NCBI GenBank assembly: GCA_950106755.1
Contig: OX467088.1
Span: 13,376,001 to 13,440,000, forward strand
DNA: 64,000 nucleotides
Reading direction: 5' to 3'
From: Climacium dendroides
Taxonomy: Eukaryota > Streptophyta > Bryopsida > Hypnales > Climaciaceae
The notes beneath the pieces are model-generated. The model ran no database searches, was not told the DNA's origin, and worked only from the letters and a program-made list of their open reading frames with translations. Below, piece by piece: positions 23,760-34,667 of this stretch (within the stretch, counting starts at the first letter, position 1; the number at the start of each line of letters is the position of its first letter). A program made the translations under genes and the position numbers.

Positions 23760-26700
23760 TGGCTAGCCTATAGTGTGCAACAAAGGTATTTAGGCCCACA
23801 CTAGACATTGAGGGCATCATACCTTGCTTGAGCTTATTTCTAAACCATTGATGTGGTGGCTTACCCCCACATTTGGCTTCCTGCCATTAGTGTCCAAGTA
23901 TAGTGAATCTATTTCCTTTAATCCAAATACAAATCTCCAAGATTCTAAAATTCCAAATAATTTTTTTCCAATATGAAGGCCATTAATAGATAGTAATGGT
24001 TGCAAAAATGAGTATGGTCGACCTACAATGTGCAAAAAAGGTATTAATAGGTCCACACAAGACACCAAGGGCATCACGCCTTTTGTGAGCCTATTCCAAT
24101 TGGTGTTCCAATTTTTCCAAACTTAAATAGAAAAGTCCAAGATTCCAAAGCTTTTAAAATGTCATTTCAACTTGAAAATCATTCATAGATGTAACAATTG
24201 TGGAAAACCAACATGGTGAGCCTATGATGTGCAACCAAAATCAAAGTATCTAGGCCCATGGTGGATACCAAAGGTAATGAGCCTATTGTAGGCAAAGTTG
24301 AAACAACAATGCATATTACTAAACTATTGAAACCATGGCCAATGTACCCCCACATTCGGCTTTCTTTCATTGGTATACACAATGGACCCACTTTGCTTAG
24401 CCTAAATGCAAAATCTATAACCCAAATGCAAAATCTACTAAGATTTTGAAATTCCAAATAATTTTCATTCTAACTTGAAGGCCATTTATACATAGTAGCT
24501 ATTGCAAAAGTGACTACAATCGGCCTATGATGAGTAACAAAGGTATTGCATTAGACACCACGGCATCACGCCTCTTGCAAGCCTACTCCTATTGGTGTTT
24601 CGATTCCCTAATTATATTGAAATAGAAAAAACCCTATGAGTCAAAACTTCTAAAATGTCATTCAAATTTGAAAACCATTTGCAGATAGTAATGGCTACAA
24701 TACCAACATGGCCACCCTATGATGTGAACGAAGACTCAAATATTTAGGTCCACAATAGATGCCAAAGGCAACGAGCCTCTCATGGCCAAAGTTGAAACAA
24801 TAACGTACAATTCTAAACCATTGACGTGGCAGCATACCTCCACACTTGGCTTTTTCCCATTGATGTTCATTTAGGACCCACTTTTCTTATATCCAAATAA
24901 AAAATCCACAAGCCAAATACAAAATCTACTAAGATTTCAAAACTCCAAACAATTTTCATTCCAACTTGAAGGCCATTCATTCATAGTAATTATTGCAAAA
25001 ATAACCACATTTGGCCTACAATGTGTAACAAAGGTATCACTAACATCACACCTTTTGCGAGCCTACTCCTATTGGTATCATACCAAAATAAAAAAATTCC
25101 AAAAGTCAAAACTTTTGAAGTGTCATTTGAACTTGAAGACCATTCATAGATAATAACTACTATAATATCAACATGTCTAACCTATGACGTGTAAGTAAGA
25201 CCAAAGTATTTGGGACCATGGTGGACATCAAAGGAAACAAGCCTAACGTGGACAAAGTTGAAAAGATGGTGTACATTTGTAAACCATTGACGTGGTGGCG
25301 TACCCACACATTCGGCTTCTTCCCACTAGTATTCACAGTGGACCACTTCACTTAAACCCAAATTCAAAATCCACAAGTCAAATCCAAAATCTACTAATAT
25401 TTCAAAACTCCAAATAATTTTCATTCCAACTTGAAGGCCATTCATACATAGTAACTATTGCAAAAATGACCATGGCCAACCTATGATGTGCAACAAAGAT
25501 ATCGCACTAGACACAAGGGCATCACGCCTTTTACGCCTATTTTTATTGGTGTCATGATTCCCTATACTAAAATAGAAAAAAATCCAAGAGTCAAAACTTC
25601 TAAAATGTCTTTCAAACTTGAAGACCATTTTCAGAGAATAACAACCACAACACCCAACTCTTCTAGTCTATGATGTGCAACCAAGACCAAAGTCTTTAGG
25701 CCCATAGTGGATACCAAAGGCAATGAGCCTAATGTGGGTTAAGTTGAAACGATAGCATACATTTGTGAACCATTGATGCGGTGGTGTACCTGCACATTTG
25801 GCTTCCTCCCATTGGCGTCCACAAAGGACCCACTCCACTTAAAACCAAACCCAAAATCTACAACCCCAAATACTAAATCTACCAAGATTTCAAAATTCTA
25901 AATAATTTTCATTCCAACCTAAAGGCCATTTATACATAGTAACTATTCTAAAAATGAGCTCCAACATCCTATGAAGTGTAGCCAAGGTATCATTGGACAC
26001 CAAGGGCATCACTCCTTTTGCAAGCCTACTTCTATTGGTGCTTCTATACTAAAATAGAAAAAATCCAAGAGTCAAAATTTGTAAAATGTCATTTGAATTT
26101 GAATGGTCTTCGATATCAACATGGCGGGCCTATGATGTGCAACCAAGACCGAAGTTTCTAGGCCCATGGTGTATGCCAAAGGCAATGAGCCTCTCGTGGG
26201 CAAAGTTGAAACAATGGTGTACATTAGTAAACTATTGATGCGGCGGTGTACCTATACATTTGGCTTCTTCCCATTGGCCTCTACAATGGATCCACTCCAC
26301 TTAAACCCAAATCCAAAATCTACAACCCCAATATTAAATCTATCAAGATTCCAAAATTCTAAATAATTTTAATTCCAACATGAAGGCCATTTATACATAG
26401 CAACTATTCCAAAAATTAGCCCCAATGAGCCTACAATGTGTAGCAAAGGTATCATGTTGCCAAGATATCATGCTCAATACCAAGGGCATCACCCCTTTTG
26501 TAAGCCTACTTCTAATGGTGCCTTCATTCCCTTTACCAAAATAAAAAAATTCAAGGGTCAAAATTTCTAAAATGTCATTTGACTTTAAATGGTCTTCAAT
26601 ACCAACGTAACTAGCCTATGATGTACAACCAAGGCCGATGTTTCTAGGCCCACATCGTACGCCAAAGGCAACAAGCTTAACGTGGGCAAAATTGAAACGT

Positions 26701-28744
26701 GGCGTACATTAGTGAAACATCAACGTGGCGGTGTATCCACACCTCCTATCGGCGTCCACGATAGAACCACTTTGCTAAAATCCAAACCCAAAATCAATAA
26801 CCCAAACACAAATCTACCAAGATTCCAAAACTCCAAAATATTTTCATTCCAACTTGAAGGCCATTCATACATAGTAACTATTCCAAAAATGAGCCCTGAC
26901 AACCTACAATGTGCAATGAAGGTATCACGTGGGCACCAAGGGCATCACACCTTTTGCAAGCCTACTCCTTTGGTGGCCCAGTTCCCTATACCAAAATAGA
27001 AAAAACAAACCCAAGGGTCAAAACTTCTAAAATGTCATTTGACTTTGAATGGTCTTCAATACCAACGTGACTGGCCTATGATGTACAACCAAGGCCGACG
27101 TTTCTAGGCCCACAACCTTGCCCATGGCGTATGCCAAAGGCAATGAGCCTAATGTGGGCAAAGTTGAAACGTGGCGTACCCTAGTGAAACATCGACGCGG
27201 CGGTGTACCCGCGCCTCCCATCGGTGTCCACGACGGACCCACTTCGCTAAAACCCAAACCCAAAATGAATAATCCAAACCCAAAATGAATAATCCAAACC
27301 CAAATCTACCAACTCCAAAATATTTTCATTCCTACCTGAATGCCATTAATAGATTGTTGTAACGGTTAAAGAAAGCGGTCCGGCCGCTTAGAGTGGGTCT
27401 TACCGAGTCCACCGAAGTTGATTCCCATCTCTTATTCCCTATACTAAAATAGGAAAAAAAATCCAAGAGTCAAAACTTCTAAAATGCCATTCAAATTTGA
27501 ATGGTCTTCAACACCAACGCAACCGGCCTATGATGTGCAACTAAGGTCGACGTTTCTAGGCCCACGGCGTACACCAAAGGCAATGAGCCTAATGTGGGCA
27601 AAGTTGAAACGTGGCGTACCCTAGTGAAACATCGACGCGGCGGTGTACCCGCGCCTCCCATCGGTGTCCACGACGGACCCACTTCGCTAAAACCCAAACC
27701 CAAAATGAATAATCCAAACCCAAAATGAATAATCCAAACCCAAATCTACCAACTCCAAAATATTTTCATTCCTACCTGAATGCCATTAATAGATTGTTGT
27801 AACGGTTAATGAAAGCAGGCTGGCCGCTTAGAGTGGGTCTTACCGAGTCCACTGGAGTTGATTCCCATCTCTTATTTCCTATACTAAAATAAGAAAAAAT
27901 TCCAAGAGTCAAAACTTCTAAAATGCCATTCAAATTTGAATGGTCTTCAACACCAACGCGACCGGCCTATGATGTGCAACCAAGGTTGACATTTCTAGGC
28001 CCACGGTGTACGCCAAAGGCAACGCGTGCAACGTGGGCAAACTTGAAAGGTAACGTACCCTAGCAAAACATTGACGCGGCGGTGTACCCACGCCTCCCAT
28101 CGGTGTCCCTGCACCTCCCATCAGTGTCCACGACGGACCCACTTCGCTAAAACTCAAACCCAAAATGAATAATCCCAACCCAAATCTACCAACTCCAAAA
28201 TATTTTCATTCCTACCTCAATGCCATTAATAGATTCTTGTAACGGTTAACTAAAGCGGGCCGGCCGCTTAGAGTGGGTCTTATCGAGTCCACTGGAGTTG
28301 ATTCCCATCTCTTATTTCCTATACTAAAATAGAAAAAAATTTCAAGAGTCAAAACTTCTAAAATGCCATTCAAATTTGAATGGTCTTCAACACCAACGCG
28401 ACCGGCCTATGAGGTCGACATTTCTAGGCCCGCGGCATACGCCAAAGGCAACGCGCGCAATGTAGGCAAACTTGAAACGTGGCGTACCCTAGCAAAACAT
28501 TGACGCGGCGGTGTACCCGCGCCTCCCATCGGTGTCCCCGCGCCTCCCATCGGTGTCCACGATGGACCCACTTCGCTAAAACTCAAACCCAAAATGAATA
28601 ACCCCAATGTAAATCTACCAACTCCAAAATATTTTCATCCCTACCTCAATGCCATTAATAGATTCTTGTAACGGTTAACGAAAGCGGGCCGGCCGCTTAG
28701 AGTGGGTCTTACCGAGTCCACCGGAGTTGATTCCCATCTCTTAT
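23760..28744. repeat. Tandem array, 10 or more units of about 430-490 bp, ending at the F-box promoter
   Basis: The landmark TAGGCCCA (or a close variant) recurs near 24251, 24744, 25211, 25697, 26159, 26645, 27105, 27557, 27996 and 28425, giving spacings of 493, 467, 486, 462, 486, 460, 452, 439 and 429. Each unit carries GGCAAYGAGCCTAATGTGGGC, then CGGCGGTGTACC, then GTCCACGACGGACCCAC, then TAAAACCCAAACCCAAAAT. From 27360 on, units also carry AAAGCGGGCCGGCCGCTTAG and GGAGTTGATTCCCATCTCTT. The units nearest the gene are CpG-rich and very alike; distal ones are AT-rich and diverged. The last copy stops at about 28744, some 27 bp before the TATA box. Short open frames inside the units are shadows of the repeat. 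Confidence 0.9.
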
Positions 28745-28771
28745 CATTTTGGCAAGCCGCTTCTCCTTCTT

Positions 28772-28778
28772 TATAAAA
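28772..28778 (+). promoter_or_regulatory. TATA box of the F-box gene (TATAAAA)
   Basis: TATAAAA preceded by a pyrimidine-rich run (CTTCTCCTTCTT) and followed by GC-richer DNA typical of a plant 5' UTR. Transcription would start near 28800-28810. It sits directly after the end of the tandem array. Confidence 0.65.
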
Positions 28779-28799
28779 GAGACCGCAGACGCCAGAAAC

Positions 28800-29883
28800 G
28801 AGAATCCGCTCACACTCCAACTTCATTAGCTTTGTTTGTTCTCTGGAACCACGAGCTTTCTTCCATCTGCGAGTAGCTGTGAGTCTTTTGGTTTTGAAAC
28901 TGCAATTTGCGAGTGCTTCAATTCAAAGTTGAAGCTGTGGCTTGCAGATTTCCGAGTTCGGGAGCTCCTTGAGTTTTCTGGATCGCACGTTTGTTCTTGT
29001 GTGTTTCGGGATTGTTGTTTTGGGAAGGTGCGGTGAGTGAGAATTGATCGGAGAGGTTGTTCAATCTCGCTCTCTCTCTCTCTCTTTTCTGGTTTACTAC
29101 GAATTGGGTTCCAAAGCTTGAAATCCAGATTGAAACCCACCCAACTTACAATCTGATACCTCCGTCGTCTTTCAAATCTCTTGCAGTCGATCGATCACAG
29201 CATTCGTTTGTGTGCTGTTGAGACGCCGCTCTGACATACTCTCAGTTTGTGAGAGAGATTTTGAGAATGTTGAATACGTTAATCAAAACTTGTCGTGATC
29301 GGAAAGGAAGGCGGCTTGTGTGAGCTCTAGCTAGGACGGGAGAATTGGAAGCAAAGTGCAAATAGTTTCGACAAGGGGAGCTTATGCGCATTACATTACA
29401 ATTTACAAAGCGCTTGCAAATATTTTAGTCTTCTATATATATGGACTCGTGCATTCTGAGACATACAAGAGTGAAGAAGAGCAACTGCAAAGCGTCTCTG
29501 TGTTTCTACCAGTTCAGGTTTCAAGTGGAATGCCACAGCAAGCGCCCTGAGTGAGAGGCACCCCACGCTGGGTTTCTGTTTTTGTTGCTGCTGCTTTCCA
29601 ATTTTCTTTCCAATCTGTTAGTGGATTGTCTACCTTTTAAAAGGAGGCATTCAGGGTAGCACTCGCTACCTAGGCCCGTGGGGCTTAGTTAGTAGAACTA
29701 CCCCCAAGAAAGTCTTCATTCGCACTTGTCTTCAAGTGTGAGATTACTTGGAACGATTTGTCAATAGAGTTGCTTTCCTGTGAGTCATTCAGCGGTAACA
29801 CCCACGATTCTGAATTCACGTCGATCGTAACGAGAGATTGGAGCTTTTCGTCGTCTTTTCTTTGCCAATAAAGGTGTTCAACG
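28800..29883 (+). promoter_or_regulatory. Long 5' leader region of the F-box gene, probably with an intron
   Basis: A GC-richer, CT-containing leader of about 1.1 kb lies between the TATA box and the chosen ATG. It includes a (CT)n run at 29067-29091. A good donor (GGTGCG|GTGAGTGAG) occurs near 29031. Acceptor-like sites lie closer to the ATG (for example TTTTCTTTGCCAATAAAG ending near 29873), so part of the leader is probably spliced out. A structured repeat sits at 29654-29722. The short frame at 29356-29550 has no recognisable product. Confidence 0.45.
29654..29722 (+). repeat. Multi-hairpin element, copy 1
   Basis: GGTAGC-actc-GCTACC forms one hairpin, AGGCC/GGCTT a second, and GTAG-aa-CTAC a third, followed by CCCCCAAGAAAGTCTTCATT. 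A diverged copy in the same orientation lies at 34553-34621, and the first hairpin alone at 46757-46790. The family is unknown; a SINE-like or TRIM-like origin is possible. Confidence 0.55.
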
Positions 29884-32800
29884 ATGGGGGCTATGTCGAG
29901 ATGCCAAGAAACTTCGGTGCAAGTGCATCCAGAGGGTGGGTGGTATCAGGTGAGGCTCTCACTCAATCCCTGTTTCAATCATCAATACAATGAATCGTCA
30001 ACCTTTAGTTCCAACCATTGTAGCTCCTTGAAACCAATAAAAATTTAAGATTGACCCCTTCACATCACACCGAGTGGGTTTTGAAAGGATTTACCTTTAA
30101 ACATCACATGCTTTCAAGACACACTGGAAAGACAGCCAGAGGGATTTGATGTGGCGTTCAAGAGTTAAGGGCAATTATTTCACCAACATGATTGCGAACA
30201 GTAGTGGAAATCATGAGTCATGTTCCTGTCACTAATGACAAATTCCAGTCGTATAGAATCCAGAAACTCCAGAGGGCCTGGTTTTCATGAAATATGCAAA
30301 AGAAATGCTCTGAAACTATACAACAGGTAACCTCAGGCTTTGCCAGGTGAAGAATCATACAAGCTGCTACTGTACTGTAGTGCTACAAAGTGTTATAGAT
30401 ACTGTCAAGCAGTGTGCTCTTTACCTAAACCACTTTCATCTGCTCGTTTTGGAATCAGAGAAAAGGTGGTGCTTTCAGTCAATGGTTTCTTGTACTAGTG
30501 GATCCCACACTTACCAGTCTGATTGTGTGTTTCTTTTTGTTGACTGAATTGCAGGACACTCTCAAGGCATCACAACCTTGCAAACCCCTTGTGGATGCCG
30601 AGCTTCTGCAAAAGAGCCTGAATGCCATAGCTGCTTCGGAGGATGTCCTCGTCGAGGAACAGAAGCTCCTCAGCATGGAAGAGGTACTACTCTCACAACC
30701 TCGTTCATCTCACCACCTGGGGTTCCAATACTGTTACAAAGAACCGTCAAATATTTGAGCTAACTCGTTTTGCTTCTCTGTCTGCTCTTTTTCTAGAATC
30801 CTCATAACATTGTTAAGTAAGTCTAATCATTCCCCGCAGTAAGTGGCTATAATCAGAAGATTGTGCACCTGCCAAACTCTCAATCGTAAGCAAATTGAGC
30901 TACATCTGTCTCAGCTGCATCGTTCATCGGCAAAGTATGTTATGCTTACATCTGCTGTCTCAGATACAGCGCTCATGGGGTAATAGTATTACGCTCGAGT
31001 TTTAGCCTCTCAGATGTAACTTGAAAAAGATTTTAAGAAAACTTTCAATTGACTCTGAGCTAGAAATCTGGAACGTTCTCAAATGCCGTTCTCCGCAACA
31101 ATGGTTTGAATGTCTGGCAATGGTAGTGTGGAAATTGGGCAAGATATTCTGGAATATCATTTTAGAGAAGCTAACAAAAAAACTAGAAATTCAGAACCCT
31201 AATCTGTCGAGCACGATTTGTGAGAGAGAAGCCGCTGCAGGCTCGTTCGCGGCCACTATTTTGCATTAGCCCACTTGGCTATCCACATAGCAATCTACAT
31301 AGCTGAAATTGGCAACTGTGTTTAGGGTTTGGGATTGATGGTAAAACCTTTGCTTCTATGCAGGCGTTGCCACACCACCTCCTCTCGGACATCATCAACC
31401 GCGTGGAAGACGCACGTGACTTGGCAAACTGCATGGCCACAAGCAAATCCATGAACGACGCCGTGTCTCAAGTCCGAACCCTAACCCTGGAATGCAAGAA
31501 ACAGTACTACGATCTCGCGCGAAAACGATTCCCAGTTCACCCATGCTCATACTCCGACTCCGAAGAAGACGAAGAAGAGGAGGAACAGTCCGAAGAAGAG
31601 GAAGAAACAGAGTCCGAACACTCCGAAGAAGAAGAGTCCGACAATGAAGATTGCTGTGAGATGTCGAAGGCGATGTCCATGTCCAGTTGCGGCAAATACT
31701 CCCCTCCCCACTGCCGCCCCTTCCCCGTCCACGTCTCATTTAAGAATGCTTGCCTGAACATGCTTCGCCATGTGGACAATGTGGAGGAGCTAAGGATTGA
31801 AGTCGATCAGGAAATGCAAGGGAACATGCTGCTGAAGGAGGAGATTCACATGGTGGATTTCTGGTTGAGTGAACCCATGTTTGTGAGAAGGTGGGTGTCG
31901 GAGTGTTTCCAGTCGTTGAAGCATTTGACGTTGGTGGATTATGGACAGCAAGCCATCATGCGACAGTCGCCGATTGTGCGCATCCTCTCGGAGACTTGTA
32001 AGCTCACCTCTCTACTCTTCTAACCCTAGAACTCCCGATCAAAATGCTTACGTGCTGGTCTGATTTCGACACCTAACCTAATTCCATCAGCAGTTTTTAG
32101 TGCCCATGGGTGTTGGTTGGTTATACATGCTTCAGAGCATTACCACCAGTCGTCCATATCTGGATTTAGAAACGAGGGCCGAAATTGAGTTTAGTAAGTT
32201 CTTCAAGTCCAGAATTTCTCTTAAATGCATCCTTTGTCGTAAAACTGAACCCATTTTCAAATTTCTGATCGGTTTGTTAAAAACTTGTTTTCTTAATGAT
32301 CGAGACACCAAAAGAAAGAAATGCATTGATAAGTGAAGGTTTTCCATATCCAAATAGGGATCCGTAATGCTCATACTGTGATTCGTAAAGCTAACCTAAA
32401 AAATTTTCGCCATGGTCCTCAAATGTATAACTGCAAAGAACTGCAAAATGATAAGTATAGGTTTTCCATATCCATGACCTATGGTATCGCTCATTGTGTA
32501 GTTGTGGTTACCACTGACAACCTACGAATTGTTCGTCATGGTCACCTTGGTCACACAACGAAGAGTTCCAATGTGCAATTGACCTCATGATTTGTTAAAG
32601 AAGAGTTCAAATGTGCTCATGCTCTCCTTTTTGTGAAGACTTCCAATGCGCTCATGCTCTCGTTTGTGTGAAAGATTGGCTTCCAATGTGCTAATGCTCT
32701 CATTTCTGTGAAGATATTGCAATGGACTGACCCCTTCCTCGTTTTGTTTTCTTTTTGCCGCAGGCAACCACCTCGAATCCCTTGAGCTTCGCAACATGTA

Positions 32801-33674
32801 CCTGGACACCTCCGATATCCTCCCGATGCCCCAACTCCGCGCCCTCACTCTCCGCTGCATCAAGATGACCGAGCACTCTCTCTCCGACCTCAACTCCAGC
32901 ATGCCCTCTCTCTTCACCCTTGCTCTCGTCAGCGTCTTCGGCATCCAAGTCGCTCGTCTCTCTTCCCCAAATCTCCAAGTCCTCTGTCTCGGTCTCTCCA
33001 CTTCCGCCAAGATCATCGACCTCCACTTGCCCAACCTGCACAAGCTCCAGCTCAAGATGACTTGCCCCGACTCTCTCCTCGTGAACGCCCCGCAGTTGGC
33101 TTACGTTGCCGTTTGCATGGAGAATCGTGACCACTCGGTGGTTTCTTTCCAGAACGTCAACAACTTGAAGGAGCTTCTGTTTGGAGCTTCCCACTTCGCC
33201 ACTCTGTCCAACTTGATGAGGACGAATCCTTACCTGGAGAAGCTATTTCTGGATGTGCCGTGTATGGCACTGGGGGAAGATGGCAAGTGGGAAGGGGTGT
33301 TGCAGGGGGTGCCGTTGCGAGTGCCGGATATTGCAGCCTTGAAGGACAACTGTCCGTCGTTGCATACGCTCAGTGTGGGACCTGGGCTGTGGCATGCTTT
33401 GGAGCAAGGGAAGATGATGGAGAGGAAGTGGCCGGAGTTGAAGAGGCTGGTGGTGCATGTGGTGGTGGTGAAGTTGGAGACGTGTGTGGAGATGGTGAAG
33501 TGGATTGTGGAGATGGTGCCGACGTTGGTGGTGATGGAGATTTATGTGCACGAGGATAGTCCCGTGAAAGTGGCGGAGGTTTGGGGGAAGTGTCAGAAGG
33601 AGGTGCTGGTGTGTGAGAAGTTGCACTGGGGGATGTGGAGGAGGAGCCTGAACTTCCAGTGTTTTAGTTTTTGA
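29884..33674 (+). CDS. F-box / leucine-rich-repeat protein (four coding exons)
   Basis: Predicted exons are 29884-29949, 30555-30683, 31364-31997 and 32764-33674. All junctions have GT/AG and matching phase (0, 0, 1), giving 579 codons plus stop. Residues 1-65 have no recognised domain. An F-box follows at about 66-108 (ALPHHLLSDIINRVEDARDL...MATSKSMNDAV), the SKP1-binding motif of SCF ubiquitin ligases. Residues 127-162 are an almost unbroken Asp/Glu/Ser stretch. From about 220 to the end, irregular leucine-rich repeats appear (HLESLELRNMYLDTSDI, MPQLRALTLRCIKM, LPNLHKLQLKM, NLKELLFG), expected to bind the substrate. The role follows from the family: targeting proteins for ubiquitination in cytosol or nucleus; the substrate is unknown. 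An alternative start at 31358 (ATG six bases before the exon 3 acceptor) would give a 516-residue protein starting at the F-box. The first two exons are less certain than the last two. Exon 4 is markedly GC-rich against the surrounding AT-rich DNA. Confidence 0.85.
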
Positions 33675-34440
33675 GGAGGTAGATAATGCGGTAGTCCTGT
33701 ATTTGTAATGCTTGTATTTATATGAATTTTGGTTACAAGGCTCTTGTAATATTATGCATATTGTGATGATTCTGTGTTGCCGAACTCTCAACCTCCCTGT
33801 TTAGTGCTTTTGCTCTTGTGTCTTTTGCACGAGGTTCTGTTACGTGAGGTTCTGTTGCGTGAGAAGCCTGGATTTCCAATGTTTTAGCTTTGGATGCCGA
33901 ATTCCTGTATTTGTAATGGCTGAATTTATATGAACTTTGATCCTTCTGCTCTTGTAATATTATGCATACTGAGGTAGCCGGCTTCTCAACTGCTCAGTGC
34001 TTAAAGTCTTCTTTCTTCTTGTGTCTCGTGCACGAGGTTCTGTTGCATGAGAAGGCCGTGCACTCGGACGTGTGATGCAGGAGCCTAAATTTTGCACTGT
34101 TTTAGTTTTTGATTGCTGGAGACGCATTCCTGCATTTGTAACGGGTGAATTTATATGTTTTTTGTGGTACCAGACTCTCAACTGTTTTGTGTCTTTTTGT
34201 CTCGATTGTTCTTGATTGTTCTTGTGTCTTTTGCATGAGGTTCTGTTGCATGAGAAGTTGTACAATACTGGGGCATTTGGCTGAGGAGCCTAAATTTTTC
34301 AGTGTTTTAGTTTTTGATGCTGGAACTCAACATTTCTGTATTTCTAATGGTTGTGTTTATATGGATTTTGCATCATTCTGCATTCATATAAGATTCTGTG
34401 CATCTGGACTCTCAACTGCTTACTATCTTGTTTGTTCTTG
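33590..34440 (+). repeat. Serial tandem copies of the F-box gene's 3' end
   Basis: The unit is about 200-230 bp: GAGGTTCTGTTGCATGAGAAG, AGCCTGAACTTCCAGTGTTT, then the stop and a 3' UTR with CTGTATTTGTAATG and TTTATATGAATTTT. It begins inside the last codons of the gene (about 33599) and recurs from about 33828, 34029 and 34219. The second copy still encodes SLDFQCFSF. The third and fourth have SLNF followed by a stop two to three codons later. Copies 2-4 are not attached to any upstream reading frame and are probably non-coding relics, but each may offer a poly(A) site. Confidence 0.85.
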
Positions 34441-34552
34441 TCTCTGCTGAATCATCCCTTGCAACCTCGGTCCTACAACTGAGGGAAATTTATATTAATT
34501 TGGTGATTTTCTGTTAAAATGGGAAATTTTGTACAACTGTATCTTTATCCAA

Positions 34553-34621
34553 GGATAGCACCCGCTATGTAAGCCTACATGGCTTGGATAGTAGAAGTAT
34601 CCCCAATAGACTTTTCATTCA
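34553..34621 (+). repeat. Multi-hairpin element, copy 2
   Basis: It has the same hairpin order as 29654-29722: ATAGC-accc-GCTAT, AAGCC-tacat-GGCTT, then GATA...TATC and CCCCAATAGACTTTTCATTC. Several stem positions differ from copy 1 while keeping the pairing. It is followed by a 29-bp direct duplication (TAGACTYTTCATTCATGCTG, 34606-34665). Confidence 0.55.
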
Positions 34622-34667
34622 TGCTGGTCATAATAGACTCTTCATTCATGCTGGTCATATGACCAGA

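Noticed and set aside
27027..28607. Series of similar 66-82-codon minus-strand frames, possible small gene family
   Set aside because: They are periodic because they lie in tandem units. They have frame-breaking differences between units and no start context or known domain.
24180..28744. Array as ribosomal DNA spacer or centromere satellite
   Set aside because: No rRNA sequence nearby, only about ten units, and it ends precisely at a gene promoter.
31021..31269. 82-codon frame inside F-box intron 2
   Set aside because: It does not fit splice phase with exons 2 and 3 and shows no domain.
31395..31779. Minus-strand frames rich in Ser or Arg opposite F-box exon 3
   Set aside because: They arise from the reverse complement of the acidic GAA/GAG tract.
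32585..33791. Long open frames on the minus strand opposite the F-box gene (32585-33055, 32700-33194, 33243-33791)
   Set aside because: They are antisense shadows of GC-rich exon 4. Their peptides are low-complexity (His- and Arg-rich), while the sense strand encodes clear leucine-rich repeats.
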